Source of the DNA: Plotosus lineatus
Taxonomy: Eukaryota > Chordata > Actinopteri > Siluriformes > Plotosidae
Reading direction: 5' to 3'
DNA length: 64,000 nucleotides
Assembly (NCBI GenBank): GCA_024760905.1
Contig: CM045732.1
Span: 50,515,996-50,579,995, forward strand
The position numbers and the translations under genes were made by a program. Each line of letters starts with the position of its first letter. The first letter of the stretch is position 1. Positions 52,227 through 64,000 of the stretch are shown here, piece by piece. The notes beneath the pieces are model-generated. The model saw only the letters and a program-made list of their open reading frames with translations, made no database searches and was not told the origin of the DNA.

Positions 52227-53277
52227 CAGACGCTCCCCGACTTACGTTTTTAATTGGTTCCGGACGGCCGAATGTAAGTTGAAAGTGAACGCAAGTTGTT
52301 ACAATGACGTAGGACGTGTGACACTCATACTGTACTATACATCCATAAATACCATTACCGTATCTCATAAAACACCCCTAAATCAATTATTATAAACATA
52401 ACATTGTAAAATAATATCAAATATATCAAATAATATCAAATATATCAAATAATATCAACATTAATTTCAAATAAGTCACTTATTTATACCGAGTCACTTT
52501 ACATGAAGCTTAAGACAGCCAATTAAAGCTTTCAATATGTGAAGCGCTCAATACCGAAAGTAGTGTACTTGTGAAAGTAGTGCACTTGCTGTGGGTTAAT
52601 CAGACTTCCGGTCTTTCAAGTGCACAAGGGTGCCGTTGAACTCGTTTAGAACACAGCCTGCACTGATGTAAATCCCAGCAAAGCGGAGAATTCTTTCTTT
52701 TGTCTAAGTAAGTAAGTAAACTTTATTCAAGAGATGCATACAAAGAACAAGTACAAATCCTAATGAATATAATGTAAAAATAAGTATACACTCTTAGGAT
52801 TATGCTAAAAGATAATAAATATTAGGATTTGTACTTGTTTTGTACATTGTACTTGGTTTTCATTCATATTAGAACTCTCGTTGCTTCACTGAGTATGCAT
52901 GGTAGAGTATGCATGGTGCCGATCTGAGCAGATAGTTAATTCATCTCTGTGTATGAGACTTGCACCCATGCTAGTAGGCTTACACTTCTGACCAGCCATA
53001 TTTGCTTAGGGTTACAAAAGTCCGCAAAACAGTGTAAACACAAAGATCACAGAGACGACATCTTAACACAAGGGTAACACTCTATATAACTGATAGATAC
53101 ACACACACACACACACACACACACACTCAGTCTGTAGTTTGTAAAGAATGAATGCAGCGTCATTACGCAAGCGTACTACGTAGGTACGTCTAAACTCAAA
53201 ATTTGACTTTTTTTGGAAAAAAAACCATAAAATTTAAAAAAAAGTAAAACGGATGAATGTAAGTCGGGGAGCATCTG
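52227..53277. mobile_element. Non-autonomous TIR element, 1.05 kb (Tigger-like ends)
   Basis: Ends cagacgctccccgacttacg and, inverted, cagatgctccccgacttaca. No open transposase frame is seen. Internally it has a 19-bp inverted repeat (52746-52764 and 52821-52839) and a short (AC)n at 53099-53126. A partial second copy is at 58229-58410. It sits between TG-rich microsatellites in eml5 intron 14. Confidence 0.82.
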
Positions 53278-53278
53278 T

Positions 53279-53528
<250 letters not shown>

Positions 53529-54758
53529 CTCTCCACCAAAAGTAGGCACTTGTCACACAGACCAATTTTGAGATAAAGGCCAGAAAAGTAAAAATGGTCA
53601 GTTTTTATAAAAAGTCGGATTTTTGCATAAACTATTAAAACAAGTATTCAGCTATCACTTGCTCACGTGAAATCGACTAAAACTCACGAAAAATGTCTTT
53701 TTTTTTCCATTCTTCTGACGAGTACCCTCATAAAACTAGATAAAAACAGTAGCAAACTTATTGTTTTTCGTTGCAATTATTCACCGAGTTCGGTACAAGA
53801 CACACTATAATGCATACACCAGAAGAACGGCTGTTGGATACTGTTTTGATATTAAAATGCCGTTTCAGTGAATAAAATAAAGATTATGAAGACGATATGC
53901 TTGTAAACAATGCAGGCTTGTTGCTAAGGAAGATCTGAAACGAGCCCACTGATTGATCAGCTTGGGCTTGCACATGCCCGTCACACGTTAACTTTCATTT
54001 TACTTCCTGCCTCTAGTTTAGCGCATGCGGAACTTATCTCCGACTTTCTCTTCAATAACAGTCATTAAGTTTATTTATAAGATTGTGAATACACATAATT
54101 TCTGGAAAAGGAGAGTGAAATGTCATCTGTGATGTCTAGCAGCATTAGCATCAATGCGAGAATTGGGCTTTGAAGATGCCGGAATGCTTGCCGTTCTTAA
54201 AGATTATTTCAACGGTGAGTATTTTTCTCTGCATGCAAAATTTGATTATGGATTTTTTTTGATTATTTGATTTGTGTGTAATCTTGTCTGGACTGTGGAT
54301 CATGCTGGATCGTGGGTTGTTTAGTTTTCTATGAAAATTGGTCAAGACCTGAGAAATAATTAAATGTTTCATTCCTTTTACAGAAGAACAAACTGATGAT
54401 GATGCCAGCAATGTTGATGAAGATTTTGATGTTCATGAAGAAGAGGCATCTGTTAATAAAAGTGGTGCATGAGTTGTGTTGGTGGTGAGGATATAGATTA
54501 AGATGATAAATATTGAGGGAAGAGTTGATGAAGCCAGCTGTTGAGTAGAGTTGATAATGCCAGCTGTGTTGATGAAGATTTTGATGTTAATGAAGAACAA
54601 GCATCTGTTAATAAAAGTGTGCATGAATCAGTTTTGTTGTGTTTGTTATGAGATCTAATCCTTTCTGCTGAGCAGGATATAGATGAAAATGATAATGCTG
54701 AGGGCAGAGTTAATGAAGCTTAGTTGTATAAAGACATGAGAGTTTTGTTATATAGTTT

Positions 54759-54763
<5 letters not shown>

Positions 54764-54845
<82 letters not shown>
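54764..54845. repeat. (TA)n microsatellite at nested insertion
   Basis: About 80 bp of TA between unclassified element copy 2 and the hAT-like insert; copy 1 has only a short ttatatatag there. Confidence 0.95.
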
Positions 54846-54846
<1 letters not shown>

Positions 54847-55362
54847 TAACCTTGTTGGCGGTAGTGAACCCCACCAGTTTCATATGCTTATTCACCGAAC
54901 CCTCCTTTATTAAAAAATAAAATATGATTTTTTTTTTAAATTCAAGACATAGGTATATGTTTTTACTGGGGCACCAGTCAGCGGGGGTTCATCCTACTTC
55001 GCAAATTATGCAGATAGGATGCTGACTAGCATCACGTTCCGTTGTATATGTGAATCCATGTTGTACATATTCGTCCGACCATTTTCTTGTTTTGCTCACC
55101 ATAGTATGGATTAAAACATTAAGAAAGAAATCACACGATGTACCATCACAACAGTCACAAGTCGACTACTGAGCGCAGAAAATTTCCTGCAGCACAGATT
55201 GGCCAAGCAATGTAGCGTGCTCACCTGCAGCCAATGATGGCCTAGCAGGGCGTGTCGTCATGAATATGAGTAGGGTGTGTGTCTTGACCTTCGCTGAACC
55301 CCTGAGACTGACTCACCGAACCCCTAGGGTTCGATGGAACCCAGGTTAAGAACCACTGATAT
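54846..55362 (-). mobile_element. hAT-like non-autonomous insert
   Basis: On the minus strand it starts cagtggttcttaacctgggt followed by gttcg/ggggttcggtgag, a common hAT-type end in vertebrate genomes (from memory). The other end (cttaaccttgttggcggtag) shows the matching inverted sequence, missing its outermost bases where it meets the (TA)n tract. No transposase frame. Copy 1 of the host element lacks this insert. Confidence 0.7.
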
Positions 55363-55875
55363 ATATATATGTGTGTGTGTATGTGTTTTCAGTGTGATTG
55401 TTTGAACCTGACTGTTTTTTTTTCCCAATCAGTATCATTTGAAGGCATTTGAACCTTTATATATACTGATCCTATTGGAATAAACAGAAATGGAAAAAAA
55501 AACCTCGGTTTTTTGTTCATTTTTGGGGGGTTACCATGGTGACTGATGGGTTAAAAAAGAGCCTGTCAGATTAAAATGAAGATGATTTCTCTTATCATCT
55601 TTTCATAAAACTTTTCCTAGACATGTTTTCTAAAAGTTTATATGGCTGAGGTGCATAAAAATGTTTGGTTGAAAAGGACTAATGATCTTGGAAGAAGGGC
55701 AATCTTTGTGCTCATTTTTCTTTAAAATGTCTTTTGAAATTTTTTAGTTGAATGCTGAAACAAGAAATGGTAGAGCTCGGTCAGTTTTCAAGGTATTGAC
55801 AAGTATCTGACTGTGTAAAAAGCTAATTTTTAAATTTTTGGACACAAGAGCCTACTTTCGGTGGAGTGGCTCACG

Positions 55876-55888
55876 TGTGTGTGTGTGT

Positions 55889-55952
<64 letters not shown>

Positions 55953-55957
55953 GCGCG
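55876..55957. repeat. (TG)n microsatellite
   Basis: TG tract directly at the right end of unclassified element copy 2. Confidence 0.95.
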
Positions 55958-55976
55958 TATACCGACCCATAATATA

Positions 55977-56728
55977 CAGTATATACCATATTCGACGTTA
56001 TAAGCGCCAGCGAAGTGGAACAGTAAGTCTTCATTACCATCGAAGTGGAAAACACGAATAATAACAGAACAATAAAAGGTTTTTACTGGTATTTATGTTA
56101 TTCCTTTTGTGTTATCAACAAAATACTTACATGAAAGCTGAAAATAAACAGAAAACAGCATAAATTTTAAAAAAGACCCCTTACTTTTCCCTCCAAGTGA
56201 TGTTCCTTTAAACATTTCTAGAAGTAAAATGAGCCTATCAACGCGAATGTCAACTTTAGCACAGGGCACGTTAAACCAATCAACACGAACATTGCCCAAA
56301 AAGCACATGGCCCAGAACATATATCAGAAAGTGATAGGTCCATATCTGACTCATTGCTCCATTAATTCAGAGCATCTGATAGTTTTGCTGTAGTAGTTTC
56401 TAATGGTTCATCTTGTTGGACATTTACCAATAGAACAGCAAAATATTTTCATGTTTTTTAAAACACGGTGCAACAATTAAATGTGTTGTTACTGATGAAC
56501 ATTATAGACATTCCCCAGTGGCAGGGGAGTCTTGAAATACCGTGTAAACTTTTTTTTACAGGCAGTGAATACCTCATTTTACGGTTACAGAGACTGATCG
56601 AATAAAACTGGTACGTTTGATCTGTGATTTTGTTCCCAGTACACATGCCGGTTATTAGACGTAAGATCAAAAACATTGGGGGTGGGGGGCTTATTGGAGC
56701 AGGACACTTATTATGTTGAATACAGTAC

Positions 56729-56730
<2 letters not shown>
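55977..56730. mobile_element. Non-autonomous TIR element, 0.75 kb
   Basis: The left end cagtatataccatattcgac and the inverted right end cagtactgtattcaacataa share spaced identity over about 30 bp (…ttcgacgttataagcgcc against …ttcaacataataagtgtcc). TA flanks on both sides. No coding frame. It lies just upstream of eml5 window exon 14. Confidence 0.7.
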
Positions 56731-56774
<44 letters not shown>

Positions 56775-56902
56775 CACACAGTATTTATGTATATATATTA
56801 CAGTATATTTATTTATTGATTGATTTATTTATTTTTCTATTTTTGTTCCCTTAAATGAATTGAGTTATACTTTTGAATGTTTTTATCTTTTGAGATTCAT
56901 AA

Positions 56903-57939
<1,037 letters not shown>

Positions 57940-57940
<1 letters not shown>

Positions 57941-58178
57941 GGCTGGGTGCCTATCCCACTTGACACTGGTAAAGGTAGGGTACATCCTAAACAGCTCTTC
58001 GGACCACTGCAGTGCAACACAAACAACCAGTCATAATCTCAGTCTCAGCCAATTAGCCCAATGTGCATGTTTTTGGACTGTGGGAAGAAACCAGAGTAAA
58101 CAAAGGAAACCCATGCAAGCACAGGGAGAACATGCAAACTCTCCACACAGTTCACGATGAGTCCAGGAATTGAAGCAA
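57940..58178 (-). mobile_element. SINE type A, 3'-truncated
   Basis: Inverted tail start (ctgggtgcctatcccacttg), body (tgcatgtttttggactgtgg, gagaacatgcaaactctcc), and the beginning of the head region. Confidence 0.75.
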
Positions 58179-58228
58179 AGGAGTGTGTGTATGACTGTAT
58201 GTATGTATGTGTGTGTGATATATATATA

Positions 58229-58410
58229 CAGACGCTCACTGACTTACGTTCATCCATTTTACGTTTTTTCGATTTTACGTTTTTTTTTTTTTTCCCAAAA
58301 AAAAAGTCCAATTTTTAGTTCAGACATACCTACGTAGTACGCTGACGTAATGACGCTACGTCCATTGTTTACAAACGACGGACTGAACGTGCCCCTTTTT
58401 CTTCCCAATA
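58229..58410 (-). mobile_element. Partial copy of the 52227-53277 TIR element
   Basis: Starts cagacgctcactgacttacg and follows the reverse complement of the right end of the 1.05-kb element, including tacctacgtagtacgc and a T-rich stretch. Homology stops near 58410. Confidence 0.78.
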
Positions 58411-58437
58411 GAGTTATATGTATATATTGTTTTATGA

Positions 58438-58783
58438 AGGGAGGTGGTGGTTTAGTGATATAGGGCGCTGGATCGCTGATCCAAAGGTTAGCGGTTCGAG
58501 TCCCACTCTCCATAAGGTTGTCACTGTCCCCCCAGTGCAGCTAACTGGGTTATCAAAGGCGGGCCATGTCTCTCACTGTCTATGGTGAGAGGCATGTAAA
58601 AGAACCATTGCTGACTTTCGTAAAGAGTAGCTGCAAAGTCGTCAGCGTGTTTCTGTCCCTTTCTAAAAAGGGTTGTGACAGAAAGGGCATCCGACGTAAA
58701 AACCTCTGCCAAATCAAATGTGCGAATCAGATGATTCGCTGTGGCGACTCCCGAGTAAAAGGGAAAAAGCCGAAAGGAAGACA
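58438..58783 (+). mobile_element. SINE type C, full length
   Basis: Head gaggtggtggtttagtgata, gcgctggatcgctgatccaa, B-box gcggttcgagtccc, type B body, then gggttgtgacagaaagggca, cgacgtaaaaacctctgcca, gattcgctgtggcgac and the tail. Best reference copy for type C. Confidence 0.88.

Positions 58784-58785
<2 letters not shown>

Positions 58786-58845
<60 letters not shown>
58786..58845. repeat. (TA)n microsatellite
   Basis: TA tract directly at the left end of the Tc1-like element, perhaps expanded from its TA target site. Confidence 0.95.
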
Positions 58846-58846
<1 letters not shown>

Positions 58847-59095
58847 TGGTCCTTCTCAAAAAATTAGCATATTGTGATAAAGTTCATTATTTTCTGTAAT
58901 GTACTGATAAAATTAAACTTTCATATATTTTAGATTCATTGCATGCCAACTGAAAAAATTCAGGTTTTTTATTGTTTTAATACTGATGATTTTGGCATAC
59001 AGCTCATGAAAACCCAAAATTCCTATCTCAAAAAATTAGCATATCATGAAAAGGTACTCGAAACGAGCTATTAACCTAATCATCTGAATCAACCA

Positions 59096-59440
59096 TCATC
59101 ATCATCATTTTCTGTAACTGCTTCATCCTAATTAGGGTCATGGGGAGGCTGGTGCCCATCCCAGCCAACTCAGGGCGAGGGCAGAGTACACCCTGGACAG
59201 CTCGCCAGGCCATCGCAGGGCGGAAACACGCTGACGGCTTTGCAGCCTACTCTTGTCGAAAGTTAGCAATGGTTCTTTTACATGCCTCACACCATAGACA
59301 GTGCGAGACATGGCCGGCCTTTGATAATCCAGTTAGCTGCACTGGGAGGACAGTGACAACCTTGTGGAGAGTGGGACTCGAACCCCTAACCTTTAGATCA
59401 GCGATCCGGCGCCTTATACCACTAGACCACCACTGCCCTC
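59096..59440 (-). mobile_element. SINE type B nested in the Tc1 element
   Basis: Full-length inverted copy (head inverse accactagaccaccactgcc at its right end, tail with ATG-type repeats at its left). It is flanked by the perfect 12-bp duplication ctgaatcaacca (59084-59095 and 59441-59452) of Tc1 sequence. Confidence 0.94.
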
Positions 59441-59530
59441 CTGAATCAACCAATTAACTCTAAACACCTGCAAAAGATTCCTGAGAGTTTTAAAAACTCC
59501 CAGCCTGGTTCATTACTCGAAACCGCAATC

Positions 59531-60515
59531 ATGGGTAAGACAGCCAAAATGACTGCTGTCCAGAAGGCCATCATTGACACCCTCAAGCAAGAGGGTAAGA
59601 CACAGAAAGAAATCTCTGAGCGAATAGGCTGTTCCCAGAGTGCTGTATCAAGGCACCTCAGTGGGACATCTGTGGGAAGGAAAAAGTGTGGCAGAAAACA
59701 TTGCACAACCAGAAGAGGTGACCGGATCCTGAGGAAGATTGTGGAGAAGGGCCGATTCCAGACCTTGGGGGACCTGTGGAAGCAGTGGACTGAGTCTGGA
59801 ATAGAAACATTCAGAGCCACCGTGCACAGGCATGTGCAGGAAATGGGCTACAGGTGCCGCGTTCCCCAGGTCAAGCCACTTTTGAACCAGAAACAGCGTC
59901 AGAAGCGCCTGGCCTGGGCTACAGAGAAGTAGCACTGGACTGTTGCTCAGTAGTCCAAAGTACTTTTTTCAGATGAAAGCAAATTTTACATGTCATTCGG
60001 AAATCAAGGCGCCAAAGTCTGGAGGAAGATTGGGGAGAAGGAAATGCCAAAATGCCTGAAGTTGAGTGATGATCTTGGGTGCCATGTCAACTGCTGGTGT
60101 TGGTCCACTGTGTTTTATCAAGGGCAGGGTAAATGCAGCTAGCTATCAGGAGATTTTGGAGCACTTCATGCTTCCATCTGGTGAAAAGCTTTATGGAGAT
60201 GAAGATTTCATTTTTCAGCACGACCTGGCACCTGCTCACAGTGCCAAAACCACTGGTAAATGGTTTACTGGCCGTGGTATTACTGTGCTCAATTGGCCTG
60301 CCAACTCTCCTGACCTGAACCCCATAGAGAATCTATGGGATATTGTGAAGAGAAAGTTGAGAGACACCAGACACAACACTATGGATGAGCTTAAGGCCGC
60401 TACCAAAGCATCCTGGGCCTCCATAACACCTCAGCGGTGCCACAGGCTGATTGCCTCCATGCCACGCCGCATTGAAGCAGTCATTTCTGCAAAAGGATTC
60501 TCGACAAAATATTGA
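59531..60515 (+). pseudogene. Tc1-like transposase pseudogene
   Basis: The N-terminal part (MGKTAKMTAVQKAIIDTLKQ, EGKTQKEISERIGCSQSAVS) is the paired-like helix-turn-helix. TAG stops occur at 59930-59932 and 59951-59953. A 2-bp deletion near 60064 shifts the frame. The catalytic half follows at 60066-60515: FQHDLAPAHSAK holds the second Asp and NSPDLNPIENLWD the third acidic residue. The first Asp is readable in FSDESKF near 59970. All three acidic residues are visible, so death is by nonsense and frameshift, not loss of the catalytic residues. Confidence 0.92.
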
Positions 60516-60842
60516 GTGCATAACGGAACATAATTATTTGAAGGTTGACTTTTTTTTGTATTAAAAACACTTTTTGTTATTGGTGGGATGAAATAGGCTA
60601 ATTTTTTGAGATAGGGATTTTTGGTTTTTCTTTAATTCTTTGCCAAAATTATCAATATTAAAACAATAGAAGGCTTGAACTACTTCAGTTGTGTGTAATG
60701 AATCTAAAATATATGAAAGTCTAATGTTTATCAGTACATTACAGAAAATAATGAACTTTATCACAATATGCCAATTTTTTGAGAAGGACCAGTGTGTGTG
60801 TGTATGTATATATATATATAGATTCAAAAACCCCTATGACAC

Positions 60843-63800
60843 ATGACATCTGAGAGGGAGCACAGGAAGCAGTCTCCCTTGCCCGGACGCGGGTCACCGG
60901 GATTCCCTCCTGGAGCCAGGCCCAGAGGAGGGGCTCGAAGGCGAGCGCCTGGTGGTCGGGCTTATGCCCATGGAGCCTGGCCGGGCCTAGCCCGAAAAGG
61001 AGACATGGGTCCGCCGTCCCATGGACCCACCACCCGTGGGAGGAGTTTTAGGGGTCGGGTGCAGTGTGAATTGGGTGGTAGCCAAAGGCATGGGTTCTGT
61101 CGGACCGATCCTCGGCTACTTACTCTGACCCTCGGGACATGGAATGCCACCTCTCTGGCAGGAAAGGAGCCTGATTTGGTGCGTGAGGTGGAGAGATACC
61201 GACTAGATATAGTCGGGCTCATCTCAACGCATAGCTTGGGCTCTGGAACCATCCATCTCGAAAGAAGCTGGACCTTCTTCTATTCTGGAGTTGCTCATGG
61301 GAAGAGGCGGCGAGCCGGTGTGGGTATTCTTGTTGCCCCCCGTCTTGGTGCCCAAATGTTGGGGTTCTCCCCGGTTGACGAAAGGGTAGCTTCCCTCCGT
61401 CTTCGAGTGAGGGGACGGGTCCTACCTGTTATTTGTGCTTATGCACCAAATGACAGTTCAAAGTACCCACCCTTTTTGGAATCTTTGGGAGGGGTGTTGG
61501 AGAACGCTCCCTCGGGAGACTCGCTCGTTGTCTTGGGAGACTTCAACGCCCATGTGGGCAACAATAGTGTTACCTGGAAGGGTGTGATCGGTAGGTACGG
61601 CCTCTCCAGTCTGAATCCGAATGGTGTGTCGTTGTTGGACTTCTGTGCTCGTCATAGTTTGTCTATCACGAACACCTCGTTCGAACATAAGGGTGTCCAT
61701 AAGTGCACTTGGCACCAGGACACCCTAGGTCGCAGTTCGATGATTGAATTTGTAGTCGTGTCATCGGACTTGCGACCATATGTTCTGGACACTCGGGTGA
61801 AGAGAGGAGCTGTGTCTACCGATCACTACCTGGTGGTGAGTTGGCTTCGGTGGTGTGGGAGGTTGCCTTCCAGACCTGGCAGGCCCAAACGTGTAATCAG
61901 GGTCTGCTGGGAACGTTTGGTTGACTCCCCTGTCCGAGAGGCCTTTAACTCCCACCTCCGGCAGAGCTACAACCACATTCCGGAGGAGGCGGGGGACATG
62001 GAATCTGAATGGGCCATGTTTCGTGCCTCCATTGCTGAGGCGGCAGCCCATAGCTGTGGCCGTAAGGTCGTCGGTGCTTGTCGTGGCGGTAATCCCAGAA
62101 CCCGGTGGTGGACACCTGCGGTGAAGGGGGCCGTCCAGCTGAAGAAGGAGGCCTATCGGGTTTTATTAGCCTGTGGGACTCCTGAGGCAGCAAACGGGTA
62201 CCGGCAGGCCAAACGTGCTGCAGCCGAGGCTGTCGCAGATGCAAAATCTCGGGCGTGGGAGGAGTTCGGTGAGGGCCTGGAGAGTGATTATCGGTTGGCC
62301 TCAAAAAGGTTCTGGGCCACCGTCCAACGACTCAAGAGGGGGAAGCAGTTCTTCACAAACACTGTTTACAGTGGAGGTGGGGAGCTGCTTACCTTGACTG
62401 GGGATGTTGTTGAGAGGTGGAGGGAATACTTTGAGGACCTCCTCAATCCCACCAACACGCCTTCCATGGAAGAAGAAGAACACCCTGGGGGTGAGGGTGA
62501 GGGTCCGCCCATCACTGGAGTGGAGGTCACTGAGGTTGTCAAAAAGCTCCTCGGTGGTCGAGCTCCGGGGTTGGACGAGATCCGCCCGGAATATCTCAGG
62601 GCTCTGGATGTTGTAGGACTGTCTTGGTTGACACGTCTCTGCAACATTGTGTGGTCATCAGGGGCTGTACCTCTGGATTGGCAAACTGGGGTGGTGGTCC
62701 CAATTTTTAAGAAGGGGGACCGGAGGGTGTGTTCCAATTATCGGGGAATTACACTCCTCAGCCTACTTGGGAAAGTCTATGCAGGAGTACTGGAGAGGAG
62801 AATCCGACCGATAGTCGAACCTCGGATTCAGGAGGAACAATGTGGTTTTCATCCTGGCCGCAGCACTCTTGACCAACTCTATACACTCCCCAGGATTCTG
62901 GAGGGGGCATGGGAGTTTGCCCAATCTGTCCACATGTGCTTTGTGGATTTGGAGAAGGCTTTCGACCATGTCCCTCGATCGATCTTGTGGGGCGTGCTCC
63001 GAGAGTACGGCGTTCCGGATCCGTTGCTATGAGCTATTCGGTCGCTGTATCACCGGAGCCAGCGTTTGGTCCGTATTGGTAACAGCAGGTCGGAGTCGTT
63101 TCCAGTGGGAGTCGGAGTCCGCCAAGGCTGTTCTTTGTCACCGATTCTGTTCATCATTTTTATGGACAGAATTTCTAGGTGCAGTCGAGGCGATGAGGGG
63201 TTCTGGTTTGGTGGCCATCGGATATCATCTCTGCTTTTTGCGGATGATGTTGTCCTTTTGGCTTCATCAAGTCGGGCCCTCCAGCTCTCATTGGAGCAAT
63301 TCGCAGCTGAGTGCGAAGCAGCTGGGATGAAGATCAGTACCTCCAAGTCCGAGGCCATGGTTCTCAGTCGGACAATGGTGAAATGCACCCTCCGGGTTGG
63401 GAATGAGGTCCTGCCCCAAGTGGAGGAGTTTAAGTATCTTGGGGTCTTGTTTACGAGTGAGGGAAGGATGGAGCAAGAGATCGACAGACGGATCGCTGCA
63501 GCCTCTGCTGTTAAGCGGAGCCTGTACCGGTCCGTCATGGTGAAGAAGGAGCTGAGCCGCAATTCAAAGCTCTCAATTTACCAGTCGATCTACGTTCCAA
63601 CCCTCACCTATGGTCACGAGCTTTGGGTAATGACCGAAAGAACGAGATCACGGATACAAGCGGCCGAAATGAGCTTCCTTCGCCGGGTGGCGGGGTTCTC
63701 CCTTAGAGATAAGGTGAGAAGCTCCGCCATCCGGGGAGAGCTCGGAGTAGATCCGCTCCTCCTCCGCATTGAGAGGGGCCAGTTGAGGTGGCTCGGGCAT

Positions 63801-64000
63801 CTGGTCAGAATGCCCCCCGGACGCCTCTCTGGTGTGGTGTTTCAGGCATGTCCAACCGGGAAGAGACCCCGGGTTCGACCTAGAACACGCTGGAGGGACT
63901 ATGTCTCTCAGCTTGTCTGGGACCGCCTCGGTGTCCCCCCGGGAGAGTTGGAGGAAGTGGCTCGGGAGAGGGACGTCTGGACCTCGTTGCTGAGGTTGCT
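60843..64000 (+). pseudogene. GC-rich LINE (Rex/CR1/L2-type) ORF with one premature stop, runs off the window
   Basis: The frame starts at ATG 60843 with a Pro/Arg/Gly-rich N-terminus, then the endonuclease ([41 protein letters not shown]), a linker, and RT ([55 protein letters not shown] near 63235). A single TGA at 63030-63032 interrupts it. The same frame then stays open to base 64000, ending in a DVWTSLLRLL stretch. The TGA sits where a CGA (Arg) would fit, i.e. a CpG-type C-to-T change. GC content is clearly higher than the AT-rich flanks. Clade assignment is tentative. The 3' end is outside the window. Confidence 0.88.

Larger units (their letters stand above)
58846..60792 (+). mobile_element. 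Tc1/mariner-like DNA transposon with long inverted repeats, inactive
   Basis: Bounded by ctggtccttctcaaaaaatt at 58846 and its inverted copy ending at 60792. The inverted repeats are about 200 bp (58846-59042 and 60596-60792). Flanks are TA-rich, as expected for TA target sites. Removing a nested SINE (59096-59440 plus one TSD) leaves about 1.6 kb, the usual Tc1 length. It encodes a transposase broken by two stops and a frameshift. Confidence 0.93.

Noticed and set aside
58566..58877. 103-codon frame on the + strand
   Set aside because: It is a reading of a type C SINE plus a TA repeat.

Overview
The window looks like a teleost fish (ray-finned fish) chromosome. It has one large, intron-rich host gene on the + strand and a very dense load of fish-type transposons: tRNA-derived SINEs, RTE-like and Rex/CR1/L2-like LINEs, Tc1/mariner, Tigger/pogo-like, hAT-like and unclassified terminal-inverted-repeat (TIR) elements. 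It also carries many long (CA/TG)n and (TA)n microsatellites. I see no prokaryotic or viral genome features.

The host gene is an EML-family gene (echinoderm microtubule-associated protein-like), most probably eml5 (close alternative eml6). Fourteen consecutive coding exons lie between 29334 and 57035. All have canonical AG/GT boundaries and mutually consistent phases, and together encode about 715 residues. They cover the WD blades of the first HELP-WD unit, an acidic Ser/Asp/Glu linker, and the second HELP motif with the first WD blade after it. The exon(s) with the start codon and first HELP motif are not in the window and must lie upstream. The remaining second and third units must lie beyond 64000. 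I found no missing exon and no frame disruption inside the covered part.

Layout: 1-29333 is upstream-intron sequence with no recognisable host exon. It holds SINE copies, a Tigger-like element with a CENP-B-like helix-turn-helix remnant (5148-5937), a truncated Tc1 copy (13056-13592), further TIR elements (13600-14327, 14902-16068) and two tandem, degenerate RTE-like LINE copies (20704-23826, 24475-27390). 29334-51447 holds thirteen exons with introns full of SINEs, a second Tigger-like element (39750-40522) and the first copy of an unclassified element of about 2 kb (41618-43588). Intron 14 (51448-56929) is almost wholly repeat: an inverted CA/TG microsatellite pair, a 5'-truncated RTE fragment, a 1.05-kb TIR element, a second unclassified-element copy with a nested hAT-like insert, and another TIR element. 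57036-64000 is again intron, with SINEs, a complete but dead Tc1-like element carrying a nested SINE, and a GC-rich LINE whose reading frame runs to the window edge with one premature stop.

The most interesting structure is the retroelement network. One tRNA-derived SINE head and body is joined either to an L2-like tail ending in (GAAT)n, or to a segment that combines the 5' start and the 3' tail of the RTE-like LINE present in the same window. A 69-bp piece of that tail is separately inserted with perfect 17-bp target-site duplications. Nested insertions with matching empty sites allow relative dating.
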